The position numbers and the translations under genes were made by a program. Shown in pieces: positions 16,536 to 24,504 of a stretch of DNA of 51,160 nt (positions are counted from its first letter, which is position 1; each line of letters begins with the position of its first letter). The DNA is taken from assembly GCA_938041455.1 (NCBI GenBank), contig CALITO010000044.1, positions 1 to 51,160 on the forward strand, written 5' to 3'. Below the pieces are notes generated by a model that was not told where the DNA came from, searched no databases, and saw only the letters and a list, made by a program, of their open reading frames with translations. The DNA comes from an uncultured bacterium. Lineage in GTDB: Bacteria > Armatimonadota > JACIXR01.

Positions 16536-19187
16536 ATGTCGATTTTGTTCTCCTTTCTTTCCATCATCTTCATAACATCTACGATCTTCGCCGAGGGACA
16601 AATCTCTCCTCTCGTTTTCCCTCCGCCCCGCCAAATTCAAATCCTTCCTTCTTGGACCCTTCAATTACCCCTCAAGATAGAAGCACAGCCGTCCTTAAAT
16701 CTTCCCGCTCAACTCCTTCAGCGAGAATTGAACAAACTTTTAGGAGAAAGCGCCATTTCCTCCAAGGGGAAAACCACTATTTCTCTTCGCCTTGACCCTA
16801 AAAACCTACTCAGAGAGGAGGAATATGCCGTTGAGATGGGCGCCAATAAGATAACTCTCCTCTCTAATGATCTCCAAGGCGCCTTCTGGGCGGTTCATTC
16901 CCTTATTCAAATCCTTTCCTCTCCTTCCGTAACCCGCACTTCAAAGGGCTGGCGAATTCCAGGGCTTAAATTGAGGGATTACCCAGAGGATAATTTCCGT
17001 GCTTTTATGGTTCAAGGAGCTTGGGCAGAGGATATAGAAGCACTGAGAATGATGATAGAGCTTCTGGCCAGATTTAAGGTGCGCTATGTAGCTTTGGAAT
17101 TCGGACCGCAGGTCCTCTTGGATTTTGACCCCTCCATCGCCCGGGGGGCTCGCCTTAGCAAATCCCAGGCGAAGGAACTGGTAGACTACGCCCGCTCCCT
17201 CGGGTTGGAACCAATAGGCTATCTAAATATGCTTGGGCATCTGGAAAGGGCTTACCAAAAATTCCCCTACACTGAGCAGGGTGGAATTATGATCCAGAAC
17301 GAGGGGGTTTATAAGGGTTTCATCTTCCCCATCCTCAAAGAGATGCTGGAAATCTACGGACCGATTAAATGGTTCCATTGTGGAATGGATGAGGCTTGGG
17401 AGTTATTTTCTTGGTTTTCCCGTAATGGCTATGATAGTGCCGAGCTTTTAGCAGAGCATATCCGGAGGATAAACGATTTTCTTAAAGAAAAGGGGATCAA
17501 ACTGGTAATTTGGCACGATATGTTCTTCTCTCCCGAGTTGGAGAAGGAGATTGGAGCGCCCATTGGACCAGCTAATGGTGGCCCACCTCAGAACACCGCT
17601 AGGGCACTGGAACTCATTCCAAAGGATGTCATCCTTGATTACTGGTTCTACGACCCTTTAGATGCCTATCCAGCTTTGGACTGGCTTAAGAACAAAGGAT
17701 TCCAAGTTTGGGCAAGTCCTTGGCAGACACCTTTCAGCCTCATCCGCTATGCTCAGGCGAGGGATGTGCCCACTTTGGGCACAATCTGGGCAGATCCTCC
17801 TGGTTGTTTCTCCTCTCATTCCCTTGCCCCAGTTATCGCCCTCTATGCCTGGGCGAGTTGGAACCCCGCCTCCGCCCCACCCGGGCACAACCCGGAAAGG
17901 GATATCGCCTCCCAAGCCCTCCTGATAACTCAACAAGCCCTCTGGAGACGGCGGGAGCTAAATTTCCCTACCTCTATCGCCCTTCTCCTCCGCCCCGAAG
18001 GTATAATCACTTTGGCTATTCCCCGAGACCTCGGAAAAGCTCCAGAGCAACATTATGGTGTGCCCTTCAATTTCTCTCCCCTCTTTGCCGTGAACCGCCT
18101 GAAAGGGGTAGAAAAAGCAATGGAGAAACTGGACGATGCTGAATCCGTCCTTTTGCCGAGGGGTTTAAAACTAAAATTGGACGGAATAAATCGGAGTAGG
18201 GGAACGGACGAGTTGATACTTTACACCGCTCCTCTATCCTCTTCCGAAACCAACATCTATGGTGTGGAGGTGGCTGTTTCCTCTAAAGGTGAGGTAACGG
18301 ATATCTCTGATTACGGTTCGGGGAATATGATGATTCCTCCTGGGGGAGCGGTGCTCTCTGCTCACATCGGGCCAAAAAGCGAGAAAGCGAATGCTTTGAG
18401 GAGCCTAAAACAGGGTGACCGCATAGCCTTCCTCGATAGGGAAGGGAACCTCTTGGGCGGTCTCACTTTGGCAATCCCTAAGTTGGAGCTTCCCGATGGC
18501 AGAAGACTTGCCATAGATGGGATAAATAAGCCAAGAGGAGAGGACGAGCTAATACTCTACACATCTGCCTTCTCTGGGAACAGAACTGGAACAAATCAGT
18601 GGGGTGTGGAGGTTATCGTGAGGAGGGGAGAAGTGAGAGAAGTGAGGGATTGGATTGGCGATAGCGATATTCCAGCAGACGGTTATGTTCTATCCGCCCA
18701 TCGGGGAACCACCTCGGCGAAGGCGAATGCTTTGGCGAACTTAAAAGTCGGAGATAAAGTGAAGGTTATACTTCTCACAGAAAGTGGGGAACTTGGTTTG
18801 GAGGAGGCGATAGAGAAAGGGAGTTGGAAGAGGGAAATCGGGAAAAGATGTCAAAGGCTTTTCTTTGTAACCGCGACGGAGTTAAGTGTCCCGTTGGGCA
18901 CTCTGTTGGGGGTTTTTAAGGTAACTTTCCTGGACGGTTCAGAAGAGGCGATTCCCATTCGCTACGGAGTGGAGGCTTTGCCCCTGCAAGGGGGAGAATT
19001 GCCCATCCCGGAAGTGGGGAAATCATGGATAATCCTCAGGGAAGGAGAAGTTCAAAGGTTTATGGTAAGGGAGTGGGTAAATCCAAGGCAGGATATACCA
19101 CTTCAAAGCCTCTCCTTCACACCCACAGTTCAGGGATTGGAGGCAGGGGTATGGATTATGGGGATAACGGTTGGGATTAGTAGGTAA
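16536..19187 (+). CDS. Secreted GH20-type beta-N-acetylhexosaminidase with tandem C-terminal beta repeats
   Basis: 883 residues; signal peptide about 1-19. Residues about 25-140 match the GH20b domain (FWAVHSLIQIL) and about 145-480 the GH20 barrel, with HCGMDEAWEL at 281-290; Asp285-Glu286 is the Asp-Glu catalytic pair expected for substrate-assisted hydrolysis of N-acetylhexosamines. The C-terminal part holds two copies of an about 90-residue module (about 545-635 and 656-746): LDGINRSRGTDELILYT... and IDGINKPRGEDELILYT..., both ending in VLSAH and a K-x-GD motif. Similar modules accompany phosphodiester-glycosidase (NAGPA-like) proteins. A further beta region completes the protein. It is monocistronic and flanked by a divergent pseudopilin. 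Confidence 0.75.
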   Translation: MSILFSFLSIIFITSTIFAEGQISPLVFPPPRQIQILPSWTLQLPLKIEAQPSLNLPAQLLQRELNKLLGESAISSKGKTTISLRLDPKNLLREEEYAVEMGANKITLLSNDLQGAFWAVHSLIQILSSPSVTRTSKGWRIPGLKLRDYPEDNFRAFMVQGAWAEDIEALRMMIELLARFKVRYVALEFGPQVLLDFDPSIARGARLSKSQAKELVDYARSLGLEPIGYLNMLGHLERAYQKFPYTEQGGIMIQNEGVYKGFIFPILKEMLEIYGPIKWFHCGMDEAWELFSWFSRNGYDSAELLAEHIRRINDFLKEKGIKLVIWHDMFFSPELEKEIGAPIGPANGGPPQNTARALELIPKDVILDYWFYDPLDAYPALDWLKNKGFQVWASPWQTPFSLIRYAQARDVPTLGTIWADPPGCFSSHSLAPVIALYAWASWNPASAPPGHNPERDIASQALLITQQALWRRRELNFPTSIALLLRPEGIITLAIPRDLGKAPEQHYGVPFNFSPLFAVNRLKGVEKAMEKLDDAESVLLPRGLKLKLDGINRSRGTDELILYTAPLSSSETNIYGVEVAVSSKGEVTDISDYGSGNMMIPPGGAVLSAHIGPKSEKANALRSLKQGDRIAFLDREGNLLGGLTLAIPKLELPDGRRLAIDGINKPRGEDELILYTSAFSGNRTGTNQWGVEVIVRRGEVREVRDWIGDSDIPADGYVLSAHRGTTSAKANALANLKVGDKVKVILLTESGELGLEEAIEKGSWKREIGKRCQRLFFVTATELSVPLGTLLGVFKVTFLDGSEEAIPIRYGVEALPLQGGELPIPEVGKSWIILREGEVQRFMVREWVNPRQDIPLQSLSFTPTVQGLEAGVWIMGITVGISR

Positions 19188-19270
19188 ATTTGCCCAATTC
19201 ACGGCATCAGACCTTTGAAGTTGGGAATTTAGGTGGAAAAGAAGGCTAATAGGGGGTAGAATTTGAGGAA

Positions 19271-20449
19271 ATGAGCATAGAGGAAAGGAACTTTTGGACT
19301 TTGCTATCTGTTTCCGCTTTCTTCGGAGTTGCCTTGGGACTTTACGATTTTGCTCTTCCCTATTATATGAGGGAGAAAGGGATTTCTTATGAGGGAATGG
19401 GCTTTGTCTTCGCGATTTCTTTCTTCTTTGTGCTTTTCCTCCAAGTTTATTCTGCGAAGCTCTCTGACCTCTCCGGACGCAAGCCATTCTATTCACTTTC
19501 TCTTTTTTTCTCTTCCATTTTCAACTTCCTCACCCCTATTTCTGCTAAGCTCTCCCTGCTCGCCTTAATAAAAACCCTCCGGGAAACAGCGGCTGCTATC
19601 CAAGAAACCCTGGGCTCGGTCATTCTCTACGAGAGTGTTTCTCGCCCCAGATATCTCCTCCTCATCGGAAGAACAGCGGGTTTAAACCTCTTCCTTCAAG
19701 GAGTTGGAGTTTTTGCTGCGGGTGTTTTGATGAGGAAGGACTACAATCTGCCCTTTTTCCTCGCTGCGGGGGTTATCTTTCTTGCCTTCCTAATTTTTGA
19801 GGGTGGATTGGTCGAGAAGAAGGGGGAAGAGGTAGCACCGACATTTGGGGGAGACTTAAGTCTATTAAATAAGAACCTGGTTCTTTTAGCCGTGTCTGGT
19901 TTCATTGCCAATTTGGGAATTGCCCTCAGCCACACCCAGATGATGCCTCTATTTTTCAGCGTTAAATATGAGGTGAGGGAGGATTGGGTAGCTATTCTGC
20001 TTGCTCTACACAGGGTATCACTCGGCTTGCCAATGATGTTTACTGGGAGCTGGTTGAAAGAGAAATGGCTTAGAGGGGAGAATCTCAAGTGGGTTTATAT
20101 ACTTTTCCTCACCCTCCAGAATATAGCCATAAGCGCTACCGCTTTTATGCCCACCTTCCTATGGTCAGCTGGCGTTTGGCTCATTCATGATGTGATTGGG
20201 GCAAGTGTATGGGCACCCGTCCGTAGCACACTCCTCCAGCGTTTCTCCCGAGATGAAACAAGGGCTTTTCAAATAGCAACGGTAGGCGCCTTGAGTAATA
20301 TAGGCTGGGTATTAGGTCCGATAATCGCTGGCTATCTCGCCAATATAGATATCTCTCTCCCCTTCTTTATGAGCGGGGCGATAGCTTTCTTCGCCTTATT
20401 TCCCATAATATTCTTGGAAAGAGGGGAAAGGGATTATAAAATTGGGTGA
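19271..20449 (+). CDS. MFS transporter
   Basis: 392 residues and about 12 hydrophobic segments. The loop after TM2 reads KLSDLSGRKPFYS, the classical MFS loop 2-3 motif (G/D-x-x-G-R-K/R), and LREKGISYEGMG-like text (MREKGISYEGMGFVF) precedes TM2. The second half contains the expected repeat (SNIGWVLGPIIAGYL). It would move a small solute across the inner membrane; the substrate cannot be inferred. ATG 19271 is preceded by TTTGAGGAA, an acceptable Shine-Dalgarno. It is 12 bases upstream of the UbiA-family gene and is probably co-transcribed. Confidence 0.85.
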   Translation: MSIEERNFWTLLSVSAFFGVALGLYDFALPYYMREKGISYEGMGFVFAISFFFVLFLQVYSAKLSDLSGRKPFYSLSLFFSSIFNFLTPISAKLSLLALIKTLRETAAAIQETLGSVILYESVSRPRYLLLIGRTAGLNLFLQGVGVFAAGVLMRKDYNLPFFLAAGVIFLAFLIFEGGLVEKKGEEVAPTFGGDLSLLNKNLVLLAVSGFIANLGIALSHTQMMPLFFSVKYEVREDWVAILLALHRVSLGLPMMFTGSWLKEKWLRGENLKWVYILFLTLQNIAISATAFMPTFLWSAGVWLIHDVIGASVWAPVRSTLLQRFSRDETRAFQIATVGALSNIGWVLGPIIAGYLANIDISLPFFMSGAIAFFALFPIIFLERGERDYKIG

Positions 20450-20461
20450 GGGATCAGCAAT

Positions 20462-21343
20462 ATGAGAAGAAGGAAAGGCATCATTTACAACATTTTCATA
20501 TCACTTCGCCCTAGCCAGTGGACGAAGAACCTCTTCCTTATAGCCCCCCTTATCTTCGCTGGTGAGTTCAGCGGAGAGAAGTTAATGTTTTCCTTCTCCG
20601 CTTTTCTACTTTTCTCCCTTCTTTCTGGGGGGCTCTATATCTTCAATGACCTTGTGGATAGGGAAAGGGATAGACGGCATCCCCAAAAAAGGCTTCGTCC
20701 AATCGCCTCCGGCGCCCTTTCCCCCGCTATAGCCCGCTTAGCTGTGCTCTTCTTTACTCTATTAGCCCTTATCCTTTCCCTCTTCTTCGGTCTTATCTTC
20801 GCCCTTGTCTCTTTCTCTTTTGCCTGCCTTATGGTGGCCTATTCCCTCCTTCTCAAAGAGATACCCATTTTGGATATCCTCACGGTCGCCTTTTCCTTCG
20901 TTTTGCGAGTGGAGGCTGGGGCGGCCGCTATAGAGGTCTCAGCCTCAACCTGGATAATCCTCTGCACTTTCCTGTTGGCAATCCTTCTATCGACGGGTAA
21001 AAGAAGGGGCGAGATACTCAGTTTGAGGAGTTCCGCCCCCTATCATAGGGAGGTCCTTCGTGATTATCCCCTTCCCCTCCTTGACCAAATAATGTCCCTC
21101 TCCGCCTCCGCCTGCATAATCTCCTACGCCCTTTACACCTTCTTCTCCCCCACTGGGTGGAAGCATCCCCTCCTCGTTTGGACTACCCCCTTCGTTATCT
21201 ACGGTATATTCCGCTACCTTTACCTCGCCTACAAAACAGAGCTCCCCGAGTTCCCTGACCAGGTTATCCTGAAGGACCTCCCCCTCCTAACTTGTATCCT
21301 TCTTTGGGCGCTCCTCTGCATAGTGGTAATCGGTCTTCTGTAG
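20462..21343 (+). CDS. UbiA-family transferase, decaprenyl-phosphate phosphoribosyltransferase-like
   Basis: 293 residues, about 8-9 membrane segments. The N-terminus RPSQWTKNLFLIAPLIFAGE and the first Asp-rich motif FNDLVDRERDRRHPQKRLRP (NDxxDxxxD) followed by IASGALS are those of the DPPR-synthase branch of UbiA (5-phosphoribosyl-1-pyrophosphate:polyprenyl-phosphate transferase). In actinobacteria that enzyme supplies a lipid-linked pentose for cell-wall arabinan; many other bacteria carry relatives of unknown product. No epimerase partner is adjacent. Co-directional with the MFS gene. Confidence 0.75.
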   Translation: MRRRKGIIYNIFISLRPSQWTKNLFLIAPLIFAGEFSGEKLMFSFSAFLLFSLLSGGLYIFNDLVDRERDRRHPQKRLRPIASGALSPAIARLAVLFFTLLALILSLFFGLIFALVSFSFACLMVAYSLLLKEIPILDILTVAFSFVLRVEAGAAAIEVSASTWIILCTFLLAILLSTGKRRGEILSLRSSAPYHREVLRDYPLPLLDQIMSLSASACIISYALYTFFSPTGWKHPLLVWTTPFVIYGIFRYLYLAYKTELPEFPDQVILKDLPLLTCILLWALLCIVVIGLL

Positions 21344-21370
21344 TTATTTTTGGGAAATTTTAGAAAATTG

Positions 21371-21587
21371 TTTTCGTTGAATAATTCAAAAAACGTTCAC
21401 CTTTCCCCTTTGGGGGAATGATGGAGTTTATAGAAATGTAGCATTTAGAAATTTGTAGAAGGAGATTGTTAAGTTAAATGACTAATGAAAGATGTTTCTC
21501 TTTTTGTAAAGCTATTTATTCCAAAAGAAAGAGGGGAAACCGCTGAGGAGGGGAAGGTCGTTTACTTTTCCCTTTATTCAACAAAAC
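21371..21587. mobile_element. Miniature element (about 217 bp) with TTGTTGAATAA-type inverted ends
   Basis: The left end TTTTCGTTGAATAATTC starts at 21371 and the inverted right end TTTATTCAACAAAAC runs 21573-21587. Just inside the left end, about 70 bases (ATTCAAAAAACGTTCACC onward, ending TGGAGTTTATAGAAAT) match 28072-28130 with few differences. There is no coding capacity. It occupies most of the gap between the ubiA-like gene and dapA and ends 7 bases before the dapA -35 box. Inferred to be a non-autonomous relative of the IS at the left edge. Confidence 0.55.
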
Positions 21588-21593
21588 TGAAAA

Positions 21594-21622
21594 TTGCTAT
21601 GTAAAGGGAAAAATGTTACAAT
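21594..21622 (+). promoter_or_regulatory. dapA promoter
   Basis: TTGCTA (21594-21599), 17-base spacer, TACAAT (21617-21622), with an extended TGT before the -10. A leader of about 35 bases carries GGGGAGG. Confidence 0.6.
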
Positions 21623-21664
21623 AGGGAAAATCAGCTAACCATACATAGGGGAGGTTTGAAGTCT

Positions 21665-22555
21665 ATGGAACCAATTTTTGGCAAAGTAATAACCGCAATG
21701 GTCACGCCGTTCCGAGCAGATGCTCTCGAGGTAAATTGGAATGTTGTAAGAGAGCTCACCGACTACCTAATAGAGACTGGTTCAGATGGGCTCGTGGTAT
21801 CGGGAACAACGGGTGAATCACCAACTCTTACCTTTGAGGAGAAGGTAAGGCTCTTCAAGGAGGTTAAGGAAGTAGCTAAGGGAAGGGCGAGGGTAATTGC
21901 GGGAACAGGCTCCTACTGCACGGAGGAAAGCATCCACCTAACGAGGGCGGCTGAGGAGTCGGGCGCGGATGCAATAATGCTCGTCGTTCCCTATTACAAC
22001 AAACCCCCTCAAGATGGACTATACGGACATTTCAAGATGATCGCTTCGCAGACCTCTCTTCCCGTTATTATTTATAACATCCCCGGTAGAACCGCCTGCA
22101 ACTTGGAAGCTAAGACCCTGGCACGCTTGGCAAAGGATGTCCCCAACATAAAGGGAGTAAAGGAAGCGAGTGGAAATTTGGCGCAAGTTGCCGAGATAGC
22201 TTCCCTGACTCCTGATGATTTTGAAATCCTCAGTGGAGAAGATGCCTTGACCCTTCCTATGCTTGCCGTGGGGGGTAGGGGAGTGATAAGCGTTGCTTCC
22301 CATATAGCAGGGAAGAAACTGGGAGAGATGATAGACGCTTTCTTTGAAGGAGATGTTAATAGGGCTAAGGAGATCCACTTGGAACTTTTGCCTTTGTTCA
22401 GGGTGCTTTTCATAACGACGAACCCCATACCGGTGAAGTGCGCCCTGGAAATGATGGGGATTAAGGTTGGACCGCCTCGTCCACCTCTTTGTCCCCCCAC
22501 AGACCAGCAGAGGGAGGAGATAGGAAAGGTATTGAAGAATATGGGGATAATTTGA
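21665..22555 (+). CDS. dapA: 4-hydroxy-tetrahydrodipicolinate synthase
   Basis: 296 residues, standard for the family. It condenses pyruvate with aspartate semialdehyde in the lysine/diaminopimelate pathway (cytoplasm). Signatures seen: GKVITAMVTPF, SGTTGESPTL, VVPYYNKP, YNIPGRT and the Schiff-base lysine in GVKEASGN. The GTTGE and PGRT motifs favour DapA over N-acetylneuraminate lyase, which is worth stating because sialic-acid-type enzymes occur in the window. A TTG at 21656 is only one base after the GGGGAGG Shine-Dalgarno, so ATG 21665 (10 bases away) is preferred. Stand-alone gene with its own promoter; it converges with prmA. Confidence 0.93.
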   Translation: MEPIFGKVITAMVTPFRADALEVNWNVVRELTDYLIETGSDGLVVSGTTGESPTLTFEEKVRLFKEVKEVAKGRARVIAGTGSYCTEESIHLTRAAEESGADAIMLVVPYYNKPPQDGLYGHFKMIASQTSLPVIIYNIPGRTACNLEAKTLARLAKDVPNIKGVKEASGNLAQVAEIASLTPDDFEILSGEDALTLPMLAVGGRGVISVASHIAGKKLGEMIDAFFEGDVNRAKEIHLELLPLFRVLFITTNPIPVKCALEMMGIKVGPPRPPLCPPTDQQREEIGKVLKNMGII

Positions 22556-22617
22556 GGGTAGAGGTTCGGCGTCCGCCGACTGCCCAAAATAGCCCCCATA
22601 AAAGCGTATATCATTAA

Positions 22618-23481
22618 TTACGGATTATGTTGAAGGGACTTTCTCCTCCAAACGACCCCTATCCAGTCCCCTTCTTTCTCTTTCCTTACCTCTTCTATGA
22701 ATTCCGGGACCTCTAAAATCTTGTAGCCCTCCTCAGTGAACCCCGAGGCGATGAGTAATCCTCCCTCCTTTAAATAATAGGGCAAATAGGGGAAGAGGGC
22801 TTTTAAAGAGGGTAGGTCTATGTTGCAGAGGATTATTTCTGCTTCCGTAGGGGGAATATCCTTCAATAGATTACCTCTGTGAAACTCCGCCTTCTCCTCC
22901 AGGGAAAGGCGCCGAGCGTTTTCCTTGCTCTCCTCTATTGCTATCTCATCTACATCCACACCTATTGCTCTTCTTGCTCCCAAAAGGAGGGCGGCAAGGG
23001 AGAGAATACCTGAACCGCAGCCCACATCTATCACCAAATCCCCCTTCTTTATATATCTCTCAAGAAGGGAAAGGACGAGACGGGTAGAGGGATGCTCGCC
23101 CGTGCCGAAGGCGGAGCGAGGCTCTATTTCCAAAATTACCTCTCCTTTCCTCGCTTGATAATCCGCCCAGGGAGGCTTAATCACCAGTCTATCGCCCACC
23201 TTGCGGGGCGGGAAAGCATCCCTCCATTCCCTTCCCCAATCCCTTTGGGGAACAAAGGAGAAAGAAATGGACCAACTTGCCTCTTCCCAAGAAGAAATTT
23301 CCCTCAATAAGAAATCTTGGAGGGCTCGGAGAAAAAGTATGAGATCGGAATTCCAGGGTGAGTAAACCCTTATTCCCTCGTTCTCTTCCCACTTTTCTAT
23401 CCCCTGGATTAAGAGAAAACCTATGAGGCTTTCCCTCTTTTCCCTTGGTATCTTAATCTCTATCCTTGCCCATCTTTTCAT
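22618..23481 (-). CDS. prmA: Ribosomal protein L11 methyltransferase
   Basis: 287 residues. An N-terminal ferredoxin-like substrate domain (ARIEIKIPREKRESLIGFLL) is followed by the SAM-binding domain with FGTGEHPSTRLVLSLLE and VIDVGCGSGILSLAALLLGA, then LCNIDLPSLKALFPYLPYYL at the NPPY-type position. These are PrmA signatures; the enzyme methylates L11 on assembling 50S subunits. Its ATG overlaps the end of rsmG by 4 bases, and it is the last gene of a six-gene minus-strand operon. No clear terminator follows. Confidence 0.9.
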   Translation of the reverse strand: MKRWARIEIKIPREKRESLIGFLLIQGIEKWEENEGIRVYSPWNSDLILFLRALQDFLLREISSWEEASWSISFSFVPQRDWGREWRDAFPPRKVGDRLVIKPPWADYQARKGEVILEIEPRSAFGTGEHPSTRLVLSLLERYIKKGDLVIDVGCGSGILSLAALLLGARRAIGVDVDEIAIEESKENARRLSLEEKAEFHRGNLLKDIPPTEAEIILCNIDLPSLKALFPYLPYYLKEGGLLIASGFTEEGYKILEVPEFIEEVRKEKEGDWIGVVWRRKSLQHNP

Positions 23482-24188
23482 TTAAGGGGGCTTTTAGCGG
23501 GTATCCCAGCCCGCCGAGGATACTTTGGGGGTGTCTGCCTTTCCTTTAGGAAGGTGGCAAACATCCGCCTCTCCCCCCTTAGGGGAAGTATAGCCTCTTT
23601 TATATTTTCAACTCTTCCACCCAACACAGCCAGAGCTCTCTCAACCATTAATATCTCTTCCTTTAATTTAGGACCTTTATAGGAAACGAGGTATCCGCCA
23701 ATCCTTAAAAAGGGTAGGCTGTATTCCAGGAGGACGGGGAGAGGGGCGACCGCCCTTGCCACTGCCAAATCAAAATTTTCCCGATATTGGGGAAGTTTGG
23801 CTACCTCCTCCGCTCTCCCTTCCATTATTTCAAATTCCAACCCCATTTTCTCTCTCAGATGTCTCAGAAAGAGAAGTTTCTTCTTGTTCACCTCCAACAG
23901 GTGAAGGGAAAAGCGGGGTTCAAAGATTTTCAAAGGTATGCCGGGGAATCCCGCCCCTGTGCCGATGTCTATCAATCTGCCTTCTCTCAAAGGAAAGAAG
24001 GCAAGAGGGAGAAGGGAATCCAAGAAGTGATAAACAACTATATCCTCCTCTTTTTTGTAGGCGGTGAGGTTGAATCTCCTATTCCAGATTACCAGTTCTT
24101 TCAGATAGATAACGAAGAGACGCTCTTTTTCCTCGTCTAACCCCCCTAACCCTATCTCTTTTATCCCCTGATGGAGTAATTCCCGCAA
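23478..24188 (-). CDS. rsmG: 16S rRNA (guanine527-N7)-methyltransferase
   Basis: 236 residues. RsmG/GidB signatures: WNRRFNLTAYKKEEDIVVYHF, HFLDSLLPL, LIDIGTGAGFPGIPLKI, then LLEVNKKKLLFLRHL, and LAVARAVAPLPVLLEY. It methylates G527 of 16S rRNA. A short basic C-terminal extension (TPPKYPRRAGIPAKSPLK) follows the conserved domain. It overlaps prmA by 4 bases and starts 6 bases after the small beta-sandwich gene. Confidence 0.92.
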   Translation of the reverse strand: MRELLHQGIKEIGLGGLDEEKERLFVIYLKELVIWNRRFNLTAYKKEEDIVVYHFLDSLLPLAFFPLREGRLIDIGTGAGFPGIPLKIFEPRFSLHLLEVNKKKLLFLRHLREKMGLEFEIMEGRAEEVAKLPQYRENFDLAVARAVAPLPVLLEYSLPFLRIGGYLVSYKGPKLKEEILMVERALAVLGGRVENIKEAILPLRGERRMFATFLKERQTPPKYPRRAGIPAKSPLK

Positions 24189-24194
24189 GGTGCT

Positions 24195-24482
24195 CTAAGT
24201 TATCTCTATCGTTATCGGCTTCCTTTCCTCGTTTCCCTTACTATCTCGGGCGACAAGATAAAGGGTATAGGAACCAGTGGGGACATCGTATGGGACATTG
24301 CCTTCCAAGACGAAGATATCCTCGCCCCTTCTTTCTGCCCATAACCTATTTCCCAGAGGGTCTATAATCACTACTTCCACGATGTCGCCCTCATCTGATG
24401 TAACCCTACATTCTCCCCTTCCCCAATAGCCTCTCTGGAGAGGGAAGGGCTCTATTTTCAGATCGCTTATAATAATTGCCAT
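24195..24482 (-). CDS. Small Ig-like/beta-sandwich protein of unknown function
   Basis: 95 residues. The start chosen is ATG 24482 (MAIIISDLKIEPFPLQ), because it has an AAGGAGGTG Shine-Dalgarno at good spacing; a longer frame to 24602 would run into the ABC-transporter gene. The sequence is strand-rich, with CRVTSDEGDIVEVVIIDPLG and PTGSYTLYLVARDSKGNEER, resembling a single bacterial Ig-like or PKD/invasin-type fold. No signal peptide or membrane segment is visible, which is unusual for such a domain. It lies 22 bases after the ABC exporter and 6 bases before rsmG in the same operon. No function is assigned. Confidence 0.65.
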   Translation of the reverse strand: MAIIISDLKIEPFPLQRGYWGRGECRVTSDEGDIVEVVIIDPLGNRLWAERRGEDIFVLEGNVPYDVPTGSYTLYLVARDSKGNEERKPITIEIT

Positions 24483-24504
24483 AACTAACACCTCCTTATA
24501 AGAA

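Noticed and set aside
21665-22555. N-acetylneuraminate lyase, as part of a sialic acid pathway
   Set aside because: GTTGE, YYNKP and PGRT motifs fit DapA better than the lyase.
22556-22617. GC-rich inverted repeat (TCGGCG/CGCCGA) between dapA and prmA
   Set aside because: The loop is only 2 bases and there is no T-run in either direction, so it is not a convincing terminator.
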